Positions 35,698 through 44,100 of a DNA stretch of 64,000 nucleotides are shown one piece after another. Location of the stretch: assembly GCF_015207755.1 (NCBI RefSeq), contig NZ_JADEWH010000020.1, positions 1-64,000 on the forward strand. The letters are read 5' to 3'. The stretch's first letter is position 1, and each line of letters begins with the position of its first letter. The notes under the pieces were generated by a model. It was not told the origin of the DNA. It made no database searches and saw only the letters and a program-made list of their open reading frames with translations. This DNA is from Nodularia sp. LEGE 06071. Its GTDB lineage: Bacteria > Cyanobacteriota > Cyanobacteriia > Cyanobacteriales > Nostocaceae. Position numbers and translations under genes: made by a program.

Positions 35698-35800
35698 AAA
35701 CTGGATTTTTTCCAAAGATTTTCAAAATGCCTTTTCTGTTCCCCGACTTTCAGGGCAGGTTTTTTACCTACCCCAAATTGTTCTAGCTTCGTTTTGAGGG

Positions 35801-36004
35801 TTTGTAGTCAGCACTTTAGTGCTTATACCAATTTCAGAGGAATGAAGGCCGAAGGGCTTGCCGCAGGCTACCGCATTCTCTTACAAAACGCGTTCGCGTA
35901 GCGTCCCGTAGGGAAGGAGAAGGACGCAAAGAAAGCCAGAAATTCGGCACGGTTCCTCACAAAGAAATGGTAGGAGAAGACAGGACTGAAATCCTGACTA
36001 CGAA
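35801..36004. repeat. Dispersed inverted-repeat element, family 4 (copy 2)
   Basis: Ends TTTGTAGTCAGCACTTTAGT (35801-35820) and, inverted, ACTGAAATCCTGACTACGAA resemble the 16327-16417 element with extra mismatches. Inside are GAAGGCCGAAGGGCTTGCCG and GCGTTCGCGTAGCGTCCCGT palindromes of HIP/REP-like character. It ends five bases from the ycf54 stop codon. No frame inside it looks coding. Confidence 0.6.
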
Positions 36005-36008
36005 CTTG

Positions 36009-36338
36009 TTAAGACACTGAGCTGAGGGAAGCTAAAGGATCTGAGATAGTCTCAGAAGGAGCCTGAAATTCTCCTGTAATCACATACTCTAATCGCAGTT
36101 TGAGCCAGGTAATAAATTGGGCATTGGTAGAAATAATGGCGGCGGCTGGTCGAGGACACTTCGCCTTTACTTCTGCCATTTCAGGCGATTCTAAAAAAGC
36201 TGGCTGGTTCACCAACCAAAAATCAATTTCTTTTTCTTGTTCATGGTAGTGACGAGTGCGTTCTTTCAGAACTTCTGCGGTTGGTTCTTCTTGAATCAGG
36301 AATTTGTGACTTGCCAAAGCGTAATAGTATGTTTTCAT
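36009..36338 (-). CDS. ycf54: Ycf54, Mg-protoporphyrin monomethyl ester cyclase subunit
   Basis: 109 residues. The sequence reads MKTYYYALASHKFLIQEEPT, HEQEKEIDFWLVNQPAFLES and CPRPAAAIISTNAQFITWLK, then LRLEYVITGEFQAPSETI. This is the conserved core of the Ycf54 family (annotated as MgPME-cyclase complex family). Ycf54 (Slr1780 in Synechocystis) is needed for activity of the AcsF-containing oxygen-dependent cyclase, which forms the fifth ring of chlorophyll. Full length, cytosolic or membrane-associated, monocistronic. A family 4 repeat ends close to its stop codon. Confidence 0.9.
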   Translation of the reverse strand: MKTYYYALASHKFLIQEEPTAEVLKERTRHYHEQEKEIDFWLVNQPAFLESPEMAEVKAKCPRPAAAIISTNAQFITWLKLRLEYVITGEFQAPSETISDPLASLSSVS

Positions 36339-36418
36339 TTTTAAACCTTTGCTTGCTATTCAATAATTTAAGGGTACAGTGCTATATCCTATACCCCTAA
36401 AAAATAATTAAACCAGAA

Positions 36419-37201
36419 TTACTTCATCAAAGCACTGAAAGGACAAGCACTGGTTTTTGCAACGCCCGTTCTGGGTTTTTCTTGCCAATGCCACAATTGT
36501 GAGAAAAAATTCCAAAAATTTGGTTTTTTGTGCTTTTGTTCACCAGTTTCTTGTTGTCCTTTTGCTGTCAGCTTATCTAAGAACTTGGTGTTGTCATAGT
36601 AGTGTTCCAAAGAAAGGATTTTCAAGTCATCGGTGACGTGGGCAACGCTCATGCCGATAACTTCTATTGTCTCTCCTGTGGGTGCGTTGTCTTTGTATGC
36701 GCCTTTAAAATGTCCCCAATGCCGCCACTTAAAGGCAACGGTGGGTGGGGCTGAGAACACCTCTAGGACTTCCCAGGTAAATCCTTCGGGGAAGGCTGTA
36801 TGGAAGAGGTTTGTGGATGTTTCAAAGTTTTCTTCAGCAGCTTTGTAGTGTTTGGTGTTACCAATTAGGAGTTTGTAAGTTCCTGACTCGACTAAATCTG
36901 ATACTGTGTAGCCTGGACCTCCATTGGTACTCATGCGGAACTTTTCGTTGACAACCGATATCCACTGTTGGGGGTTGGTTTTAAAGTTCGCTTCCACATC
37001 GAAGGTTCTCACTAAGTTTTGGACTATGGCTTCTAGTGAACCTTCTGGATGATTGCGTGTGCTTTCTCTGGCGATATTTTCGTTGGAACGAGTATAGTCT
37101 GGAAATTTGCCATAGCGCCATTCGATATCCGTACTCTGTTCTAGTACTTTATCTCTGTGCTGTACCCAAAGCGGTAGGTTGTTAGACTCTGTTGAGGTCA
37201 T
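36419..37201 (-). CDS. SnoaL-like/NTF2-fold protein, function unknown
   Basis: 260 residues from the ATG at 37201; a TTG-led extension to 37231 is less likely. After a hydrophilic lead with WRYGKFPDYTRSNENIARES come strands and helices of NTF2-like character: AFKWRHWGHFKGAY, GETIEVIGMSVAHVTDDLKI and LSLEHYYDNTKFLDKL. This resembles SnoaL-type polyketide cyclases and related ester cyclases. Such cyanobacterial proteins have no assigned substrate. The C-terminal 40 residues (KKPNFWNFFSQLWHWQEKPR) are Trp/Phe-rich. Single gene. Confidence 0.65.
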   Translation of the reverse strand: MTSTESNNLPLWVQHRDKVLEQSTDIEWRYGKFPDYTRSNENIARESTRNHPEGSLEAIVQNLVRTFDVEANFKTNPQQWISVVNEKFRMSTNGGPGYTVSDLVESGTYKLLIGNTKHYKAAEENFETSTNLFHTAFPEGFTWEVLEVFSAPPTVAFKWRHWGHFKGAYKDNAPTGETIEVIGMSVAHVTDDLKILSLEHYYDNTKFLDKLTAKGQQETGEQKHKKPNFWNFFSQLWHWQEKPRTGVAKTSACPFSALMK

Positions 37202-37267
37202 AGCAGTTTTTGCTGAAAAATTTAACTCCAAATTTCTGGATTTCGCAGTTACAACCCCTCTTTTTCA

Positions 37268-37383
37268 GTTACAGCACTTCCCAGTGTTATGAGGTACAAG
37301 AACCCCACCCCCAACCCCCTCCCCGCAAGCGATGAGGGGGCTAAGAGTACTTCATATAATAATTGGAAATCGCTGTATCAGTT
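37268..37383 (+). repeat. Dispersed repeat, family 5 (copy 1)
   Basis: The left end GTTACAGCACTTCCCAGTGT followed by TATGAGGTACA closely matches 57169-57200 with four substitutions. It continues with a C-rich stretch and GGAAATCGCTGTATC near 37363-37377 as a possible inverted end. It lies between the SnoaL-like gene and pdxJ. No coding content. Confidence 0.5.
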
Positions 37384-37395
37384 GTTAGTTATCAG

Positions 37396-38139
37396 TTATC
37401 GGGCTAGAAAATTGTGATAACTGTTCACTGTAATTGCTTGTTTCATTTCGCGGACGGCTCTTTCGATTCCTACTAATGCGGCTCGACTGATAATGGTATG
37501 ACCAATGTTCAGTTCTTCCATTCCTGGTAGTGCAGCCACCGGATAAACGTTCCAGTAGGTGAGTCCATGACCTGCGTTGATGCGTAAGCCTGCTTTTATT
37601 GCTTGTTCACATCCTTGAGCTAATACCGCTAATTCTTGCTGGCGATGAGTTTCGTCTTTAGCCTCAGCGTACTGCCCGGTGTGCAGTTCAATAAATTGCG
37701 CTTTCACCTTGACAGATGCTTCAATTTGTGCTGGCTGTGCGTCGATAAATAAACTAACGGGAATACCAACGCTCTGCAATTTATCTACTATCTCACCTAT
37801 TCTAGCAATTTGTCCGACAATATCTAATCCGCCTTCTGTTGTGACTTCTTCGCGCTTTTCGGGGACTAAGGTCACGTAATCGGGTTTGATATCGAGGGCG
37901 ATCGCTAACATTTCGTCTGTAGCGGCCATTTCTAAATTGAGATGCGATCGCACTGTCTGCCGCAAGAGTAGCACATCTCTGTCTTGAATATGTCGCCGAT
38001 CTTCCCGTAGATGCACTGTAATCCCATCTGCACCCGCTAATTCTGCTAGTACCGCCGCCGCTACGGGGTCTGGTTCCACTGTCCGCCGCGCTTGGCGAAT
38101 GGTAGCGATGTGGTCAATGTTAACTCCCAGTGTAGGCAC
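37396..38139 (-). CDS. pdxJ: Pyridoxine 5'-phosphate synthase
   Basis: 247 residues. Joins 1-deoxyxylulose 5-phosphate and 3-amino-2-oxopropyl phosphate in vitamin B6 synthesis (DXP-dependent pathway). The TIM-barrel signature is complete: [67 protein letters not shown] and [12 protein letters not shown] with [12 protein letters not shown]. Phosphate-binding ends are in place. Full length, cytosolic, monocistronic. The start ATG is at 38139. Confidence 0.95.
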   Translation of the reverse strand: MPTLGVNIDHIATIRQARRTVEPDPVAAAVLAELAGADGITVHLREDRRHIQDRDVLLLRQTVRSHLNLEMAATDEMLAIALDIKPDYVTLVPEKREEVTTEGGLDIVGQIARIGEIVDKLQSVGIPVSLFIDAQPAQIEASVKVKAQFIELHTGQYAEAKDETHRQQELAVLAQGCEQAIKAGLRINAGHGLTYWNVYPVAALPGMEELNIGHTIISRAALVGIERAVREMKQAITVNSYHNFLAR

Positions 38140-38319
38140 CCTTGTATCTCCCTATCTATAATCCCTAAGTCTTGATTTTAAAGGATTTTAGCGGCTGCTT
38201 GAGCAAATTTGAGTCAATGTAATTATAGTGGTGCGATCGCCTTTGGCGGGGCGTAGTCCATCGCCTAAATTACAAAGCCGGATTTAGAATAATATTTACA
38301 CCCACTCTTTGAGGTCGAT

Positions 38320-38958
38320 ATGCTTTTAGAACTACAACAGATTATCGTCAAACCAGGACAAGAAATGTTGCTAAAAGATATTAGTTGGCAGCAGTTAGAG
38401 AATATTTTGGCAGAAATGGGAGAAAAACGGGCTGCACGCATTTCTTATAGTGATGGTTGGCTAGAAATTATGGTTCCTTTACCTGAACACGAAAAAGATA
38501 AAGAAATTGTTGGGGAGTTGGTAAGAATTTTATTAGACTACCTCCAAATTGATTTTGAACCTTTTGGTTCCACCACACTAAAAAATGAACAAATGCGGCA
38601 AGCAGTGGAACCAGATACTTGTTTTTATATTCAAAATCAAGCTGCTGTAATTGGGAGAAATCGTCTTGATTTAACTGTAGATCCACCACCAGATTTAGCA
38701 ATTGAAATTGATATTACTTCCCGGACTCGATTTGATAATTATGAAATTTTGGGAGTTCCTGAACTTTGGCGATATACAAAAGAAGGTTTAGAAATTTCTG
38801 TAATACAGGAAGGAAAGTATATCAAAGTGCCATCTAGCCCTAATTTTCCTGATATCCCCATTGTGGAATTAATTAATGAGTATGTTCAGCAATGTTTAAC
38901 TATTGGCAGAAGTCAAGCTATACGTAATTTTAGAACTTGGCTCAACAGTAATTTATAA
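38320..38958 (+). CDS. Uma2 family (DUF820) putative endonuclease
   Basis: 212 residues of the Uma2/DUF820 family. The core reads SYSDGWLEIMVPLPEHEKDK, then LKNEQMRQAVEPDTCFYIQN with the first acidic position, DLTVDPPPDLAIEIDITSRT with the D-x(n)-E-x motif, and YEILGVPELWRYTKEGLEIS. It is a relative of 24765-25343 but from a different subgroup (the DITSRTRFD form). Function in the cell is unknown; family members are numerous in cyanobacteria. It lies 40 bases from the stop of the convergent caspase-sensor gene. Confidence 0.85.
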   Translation: MLLELQQIIVKPGQEMLLKDISWQQLENILAEMGEKRAARISYSDGWLEIMVPLPEHEKDKEIVGELVRILLDYLQIDFEPFGSTTLKNEQMRQAVEPDTCFYIQNQAAVIGRNRLDLTVDPPPDLAIEIDITSRTRFDNYEILGVPELWRYTKEGLEISVIQEGKYIKVPSSPNFPDIPIVELINEYVQQCLTIGRSQAIRNFRTWLNSNL

Positions 38959-38998
38959 TAAATTTTTATTTATACATCTTAATTACAAATAAACTAAT

Positions 38999-41524
38999 TC
39001 AAGGATTAATCCGCACAAACTCATACTTATCAATGCCTGATTTTTTTTGAATTTTGATTAATACAAAATCACCCTTGCGATCGCCCGATGGTTCAAATTT
39101 GATGTTTCCAACTGCACCACCATCAGCAGAAAAATTTGAGTTGCGTAGCACCTGTTGCAACTCAGAACGGGTGTTACTTTGTTGTAAGCCTTTGATAATT
39201 GCTTTAGTCGCGTCATAAGCTGTAGCCGTTCGCCAATTGACAATTCCACCCCAAAGGTTTAGAGCATTGTTTGCAAAGGGATTGTTTGGAAATGCCTGTG
39301 GATGCCAAGCTGCGGTCAGTACCATGCCATTAACATCGGCTTTTCCTTTTTCTAAGGTTTCGTTAGTGTACATAGTAGGGCTGCTGAATATCGGTAGCCC
39401 TCTTTGATTAGCAGCTTTTGCAAGCTTTATGGCATTAGAAATTCTATCTATATGTGGAGCTAAGAACAAGGCATTTGCTCCACTATTAATAGCTTCAGAA
39501 ATTTTGACCTCGGCATTCAAGTTATCATCTGACAAATCACAATGTGTATTATTAATCGTGGCACGAGCCTCTACAACTGCTGTAACAAAGTGATCCCTAA
39601 CAGAATCATTATCTAAATTTCTGAAATCACGACAAATAGCAATGTTACTTGTATCAACTGTTGTGATGATATAGTTAGCGAGTTTAACTGCTGATAAACG
39701 AATTCTGGGAATAGCACGAAATATATATGTGCCAGCATTAGAAAAGCCGTCGGAAAAGCCTGTCGGAGCAATCATGACTAATCCTCCAAGTTCATACTTT
39801 GGCGCAGCACGCAAGGAAGCATCGCTAGTGTTATGTCCTACTACAGCTAGGATGTTATTATCTTTGACAAATTGAGAAGCGATTCTTTCGGATTGAACTG
39901 GATCATTATTATCGTTAGCAATTTCTACGAGTAAAAGTTTACCTTGAATACCGTTATTATTGTTAACCTCATTTTGTGCTTGTGCTACACCACGCAGTAG
40001 CTCTTGTGCAACATCTGGATTACTACCAATGGGTACACTGACGGCTATTTTCAGCCTTTGTGTTTGCTGAAGCGCTTTGGCGTTATTTAAATAAATTAAC
40101 GCTTCCGGGTCACTCCGATTAGTCCGATTAGCTTGGCGGTATAAATTTAACTTATTAATAGCAGTCTGACAATCACCCTTGGCCAATGCTTTAACTCCAG
40201 CCTGTTTATCTGGATTTGTATTTTGTGTCAATAAAATTTCTTCACCTACACTCATTTTATCACTGAAAGTATATGTATCTACAGCACAAGATTTAGGTAC
40301 AGATGGACGTAAAAACATAGCAAATACAGTGCCGCCAATAATTGTTCCAATAATAATTCCCAATCCTGTATTCTTATTCAAGATATTGCTATTTAGGGAA
40401 CTTGCAATATCTGAAGATACTGGAGTTTTATTAGTTTGTTGTTTAGCAATTATAGGAGCTTCAATTAGGGCGATCGCTTCATCGGTTAGTCCTAATACTT
40501 GTTGAAAACGTTTCAAGTCAGTGATAGCTTTATCACTGAGAGGAAATTTCAATTCAATTTCTTTACCTAAAGCCTGCTCATACCGAGACAATTTCTGTTG
40601 ATAAATTTTGAAAGGTTCTAAAACTTGATTTTCAATTCCCTTAGCTTCCTCAGTTGTTAGTTGTAGCTTATTTCTTAGCTCCTCTAATGCAGAGCGACCT
40701 GTAGAAGAAATTTCACCGTTACCACCTTCTACCCAATACTCAACTTCTACACGATATTGTAAATGTGGGTGATCATTTGGTGCTTTGGCAAGATTAATTT
40801 TATAACCCTCTTTAATAGCATATATTTGCGGTTTCATTGCTGGCGATGCTTCTTGCACTTTTCTAGTAGCATATTCATGCAATTCATCAACACTTATCCA
40901 ACCATCTTTATCTTTATCTGCTACACCAGTTCCCAAGCCTTCCACTACATAGCGGGTATAAATTGAGGTATCTGTCCCTGTATCTTCAAAAGAATATTCG
41001 GTTGAAGTCGAAGATGTCAGAATTGCCCGTCCTTCTCCGCCTAATTGATTCTTGACATCCACAAAACCATTATCTTTTGCTGACATTCCCTCCGCAAACG
41101 CGCCACTAAAGCAACAATCAAGAATCACTACCTCCCGTTTGGAGCGGCTATTACTCATGACATCATGCACAAAGCTAGCTGGTACTGTTGTGGCTTGAAG
41201 CAGTAAGCCGTTGTCAGTTTTACGGGTGTTACGAGTGGCAAAATACAGATGACCACGTTCGTCTTTGATACCGTGACCAGAAAAAAATAGCAGTATCAAG
41301 TCATCTTTTTGACGACCATTGCCATTAATACCCTTAAATAAAATTTCTATGGCTTCTGCCATTTCTTGTCTTTGAGGATTAACCAGCTTTTCTACATCAA
41401 AATTGCCAATTTCTGGGTGCTGTAAAACTCGCTCCATTGCCTCCACATCTTTTACTGCTGCTGGTAATGGGGGAAGACCACCTTCATATTCACTGACTCC
41501 GATTAGCAGTGCAAATTTCGCCAT
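38999..41524 (-). CDS. Caspase-TM-type 1 periplasmic ligand-binding fusion protein
   Basis: 841 residues. A caspase (peptidase C14) domain at 1-250 has His84 in FFSGHGIKDE and Cys137/Cys138 in ILDCCFSGAF. Within it is an EF-hand-like loop DKDKDGWISVDEL (204-216). A duplicated helical linker follows (about 275-360). One hydrophobic helix (LGIIIGTIIGGTVFAMFL, 388-405) precedes an extracytoplasmic stretch with a TPR-like pair. Residues 491-841 are an ABC-transporter-type substrate-binding domain of the Peripla_BP_6 kind (LKIAVSVPIGSNPDVAQELL, VVGHNTSDASLRAAPKYELG). I infer that ligand binding outside signals to the protease inside. The EACC1 gene lies 30 bases upstream in the same operon. Confidence 0.9.
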   Translation of the reverse strand: MAKFALLIGVSEYEGGLPPLPAAVKDVEAMERVLQHPEIGNFDVEKLVNPQRQEMAEAIEILFKGINGNGRQKDDLILLFFSGHGIKDERGHLYFATRNTRKTDNGLLLQATTVPASFVHDVMSNSRSKREVVILDCCFSGAFAEGMSAKDNGFVDVKNQLGGEGRAILTSSTSTEYSFEDTGTDTSIYTRYVVEGLGTGVADKDKDGWISVDELHEYATRKVQEASPAMKPQIYAIKEGYKINLAKAPNDHPHLQYRVEVEYWVEGGNGEISSTGRSALEELRNKLQLTTEEAKGIENQVLEPFKIYQQKLSRYEQALGKEIELKFPLSDKAITDLKRFQQVLGLTDEAIALIEAPIIAKQQTNKTPVSSDIASSLNSNILNKNTGLGIIIGTIIGGTVFAMFLRPSVPKSCAVDTYTFSDKMSVGEEILLTQNTNPDKQAGVKALAKGDCQTAINKLNLYRQANRTNRSDPEALIYLNNAKALQQTQRLKIAVSVPIGSNPDVAQELLRGVAQAQNEVNNNNGIQGKLLLVEIANDNNDPVQSERIASQFVKDNNILAVVGHNTSDASLRAAPKYELGGLVMIAPTGFSDGFSNAGTYIFRAIPRIRLSAVKLANYIITTVDTSNIAICRDFRNLDNDSVRDHFVTAVVEARATINNTHCDLSDDNLNAEVKISEAINSGANALFLAPHIDRISNAIKLAKAANQRGLPIFSSPTMYTNETLEKGKADVNGMVLTAAWHPQAFPNNPFANNALNLWGGIVNWRTATAYDATKAIIKGLQQSNTRSELQQVLRNSNFSADGGAVGNIKFEPSGDRKGDFVLIKIQKKSGIDKYEFVRINP

Positions 41525-41554
41525 TTTGCGATTTTTCCTCTGTGATTTAATACC

Positions 41555-41932
41555 TCAGTTACCTGCAATAAACTTTTGCGCTTGTTCAATAGCAGTGATT
41601 AATTCTTGACTACTACTAGCCTTGATTTTCAGTTTTTTACCGTTAGCTTCGACTTCCAATTCAATGGTTTTGTTACCGAGGCGATCGCCTAGAAATCCCA
41701 GCAATTTCTTAGTATTGCCAATACTGACTTCAGCCCGTAAAACCCCCAGCAGAAAACCACCAACCGGCTTGCTGGCTTCAGGTATTTCTGTAACTGCTAC
41801 GAGTCCTGCGCTTTCTACATCTAACTCTTTTATCTCTCGCAAGAGATTGTGCGTTTCCCGTTCTTGTTCCTCTGCATCTAAGTCAGGATTGGCAAGAGTG
41901 ATCGTGAGTGTGACATTAGATTGAGAACTCAT
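41555..41932 (-). CDS. EACC1-like effector-associated constant component
   Basis: 125 residues, no membrane segment. It starts with a strand (NVTLTITLANPDLDAEEQER), a helix carrying LLREIKELDVE, then GGFLLGVLRAEVSIG, and ends in NKTIELEVEANGKKLKIKAS plus a helix. This alternation and the EVEANGKKLKI strand resemble the effector-associated constant component 1 family, a small protein encoded before caspase, trypsin or other effectors in predicted ternary conflict systems; the assignment is from memory. It is the first gene of a two-gene operon with the caspase-sensor protein, 30 bases upstream of it. Its biochemical role is unknown. Confidence 0.7.
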   Translation of the reverse strand: MSSQSNVTLTITLANPDLDAEEQERETHNLLREIKELDVESAGLVAVTEIPEASKPVGGFLLGVLRAEVSIGNTKKLLGFLGDRLGNKTIELEVEANGKKLKIKASSSQELITAIEQAQKFIAGN

Positions 41933-42082
41933 ATTGTATATTTTTAGATTTTCTAGCAGTGAATAGTCTAGTATATTTTCTGAGTATACTTGTATAACAT
42001 CCTAATTTATTAACTAATTTATGGTAAATTCTGTAATATTTTGACAAAACTTAGCCAAAAATCTGTAGAGATGCGATACGCC

Positions 42083-42865
42083 CTAACTTGAAGCACTGGT
42101 ATAAAAGCGCAAAGCAAACCGCCAAAATACACTGGAAACCCAGAACAGGACTATAGCTAAAACTCCAGCACCTATAGACCAACTAATTTGACCCCGACCC
42201 AGCATCGCTTCTGCTGGTATAGTTGTTAAAAATGCCACAGGGACTACAAAGGTGAAGAAAAAGCGGTAAGCGGTGGGATAAGCTACCATAGGATATCTGC
42301 CAGCTTCTAACAAACCCCGTAAAACTTCAGTGGCATTGTATATTTTTACAAACCAAATGCTAGTTGCACCCAGCATAAACCACAAACTATAAAGAATTAC
42401 CAAGCCGAATAACAATGGCACTGCACTCATCAGGTAATTATTGATTCCTAAACCTAAGCGGTTACCTGCATAGCCAATGACAATACTGCCAAAAACTAAA
42501 TCTGGTACTCCCCAAGGTGACAAGGTATGAGTGGAAAGCCAAAACTGACTGCGGATAGGTTTGAGGAGGACAAAATCTAATGTCCCTTCCTGAACATGGC
42601 GAACAATGCGATTTAGGTTCGGCGCGAGAAAGGTAGCTGCAAAGCCTTGTAACAACGTGAAAATTCCCAAAACCAACAAAGCTGCAAACCATGACCAGCC
42701 CGGAAAGGTGTAGTCAGTACGGTAAAATAAGAATAATCCAAAAAGACTGCCGGCGAGATTACCCAAACTGCTGAGGGTAGCTATGAGAAAATTGAGGCGA
42801 TACTCCATCTCAGCTGCGATCGCGGTACTCCAAAATATCCCTAATAGTTGCCAATATCTGCTCAT
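42083..42865 (-). CDS. ABC-2 type permease (DUF990-like)
   Basis: 260 residues with six hydrophobic segments, starting MSRYWQLLGIFWSTAIAAEM. Motifs RHVQEGTLDFVLLKPIRSQF and AFLTTIPAEAMLGRGQISWS are typical of the ABC-2 family transporter proteins formerly called DUF990. A partner ATPase and a second permease subunit are usually encoded separately; none is adjacent here. Substrate unknown. The S4-domain gene is divergent on the other side. Confidence 0.82.
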   Translation of the reverse strand: MSRYWQLLGIFWSTAIAAEMEYRLNFLIATLSSLGNLAGSLFGLFLFYRTDYTFPGWSWFAALLVLGIFTLLQGFAATFLAPNLNRIVRHVQEGTLDFVLLKPIRSQFWLSTHTLSPWGVPDLVFGSIVIGYAGNRLGLGINNYLMSAVPLLFGLVILYSLWFMLGATSIWFVKIYNATEVLRGLLEAGRYPMVAYPTAYRFFFTFVVPVAFLTTIPAEAMLGRGQISWSIGAGVLAIVLFWVSSVFWRFALRFYTSASS

Positions 42866-42983
42866 TTTGCACCCTTAACCTCATATATTGCCAGCATAGC
42901 TAATCATTGGCAATCTTGGCCAGTGGATGAACTATTCAACCTAAAATGAAATTATCGTGCATAAATTAAATTTCCCAGATTAA

Positions 42984-43166
42984 ATGATTAAACTCGACCA
43001 GTTTTTAAAGTTTATGGGTGTAACCTCAACTGGAGGACAAGCCAAACTGATAATTCTTGATGGTGGTGTCAAAGTCAATGGTACAGTTGAAACCCGACGC
43101 GGACGAAAATTAGTATTAGGCGACAAAGTAACAGTAGAAGGGCAAACTTTCGAGGTCGAACTATAA
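42984..43166 (+). CDS. S4-domain RNA-binding protein (YbcJ-like)
   Basis: 60 residues that are essentially one S4 domain: IKLDQFLKFMGVTSTGGQAK, LIILDGGVKVNGTVETRRGR and KLVLGDKVTVEGQTFEV. The R/K-rich turn and the KVNG strand match small free-standing S4 proteins of the YbcJ/YaaA type that bind structured RNA or ribosomal subunits. Complete at this length. It is divergent from the ABC-2 permease gene. A hairpin-forming inverted repeat follows at 43199. Confidence 0.85.
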   Translation: MIKLDQFLKFMGVTSTGGQAKLIILDGGVKVNGTVETRRGRKLVLGDKVTVEGQTFEVEL

Positions 43167-43198
43167 TGTATCCCTTTCCTGCAAAAATCTGTCCTTAA

Positions 43199-43255
43199 AA
43201 CCCTACCCGACCTGTAATATCGCCAAACTGCCCCTTTCCACTCACGGGTAGGGTT
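43199..43255. repeat. Inverted repeat after the S4 gene
   Basis: AACCCTACCCG (43199-43209) and CGGGTAGGGTT (43245-43255) are exact inverted copies 35 bases apart. It could be a terminator arm pair or a small palindromic repeat. The neighbouring sequence GGCATCGAAC does not have a T-run after the stem. Confidence 0.4.
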
Positions 43256-43359
43256 CGGGGTATGATGCTTAAGGCATCGAACTTGATATAAATTTTTTCA
43301 TATAATCACTAATTACTTTTTATTTATTTTTAAATTTCAAAATCAGGTAATCGACTGCG

Positions 43360-43745
43360 ATATTTGTGCCAAAACGTGACTAGCTTAGGGTTAAAAAACT
43401 AAATAGGAAAGTTAATTACCGCCTTTAGGGTTAGCCTGTCATCAGTGTGTTGTAGAAACTCGACAACTTTTGGTTGTATGGAGTGGTTGAACCCTTGATT
43501 TGCTGGCATTTTTGTCAAGAATATGCTCATTTGAATACATTCTGGATTTAGCAATTTATTGATGCTTTATATCTTGAGTTAGGCGAAGAAATTGCCCTAA
43601 TTCAGATGGATCTAGCACGCGTTCATGTAACGAATAAATTTCGCTGAACAGAGAATTTAATTATGATCTGTCAACCCGCACATAGTCCAGAGATCAATTG
43701 CATTGAACGAGTTTGGTAAGCAGGAATAAACCAAACTATATTACA
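43360..43745 (+). pseudogene. IS630-type transposase remnant
   Basis: The frame running to about 43745 encodes NFWLYGVVEPLICWHFCQEY, FIDALYLELGEEIALIQMD and CQPAHSPEINCIERVW, the DDE-domain signature of cyanobacterial IS630-type transposases. It has in-frame stops at about 43546, 43639 and 43717, and an upstream block (VTSLGLKN, IGKLITAF) is in another frame, which shows frameshift decay. No flanking terminal repeats were found. It is an old relic. Confidence 0.7.
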
Positions 43746-44100
43746 ACTCGTAAATACTCCTGAAACCCTCACCAATGACTAATGACAAAGGACAAATGAC
43801 GACCCTAGCCAGTTAACTTTATTTACGCCGACATACTTAATTTATTCAATACCAAGTTCAAGGCGAAGTTTTGACAACACTTGAATAATTACGAGAGCGC
43901 TGACAAGAAGGGAACTGAAAAATCACGCCAGAATAAATCTGCTGGTTTTTATCTGATAATTTCATTCTGGAAGCCCTATTCTAGGAAGCTGAATCTTAAA
44001 TTGGTATTAGCATATTCTGATTAGTATAAAAACTCTATTTGGTAGTATTATTTTAAAGTTGGTATTGTTTTTGCGAAAAGATTTAAACTTAAAACTTTTT
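43746..44100. other. Intergenic region upstream of the urea transporter
   Basis: About 350 A/T-rich bases with CTAGCCAGTTAACTTTATTT and ACGCCGACATACTT near 43805-43830, a degenerate echo of the family 1 repeat end. No gene seen. Upstream of ATG 44101 is TTTTGCGAAAAG, without a clear ribosome binding site. Confidence 0.4.
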
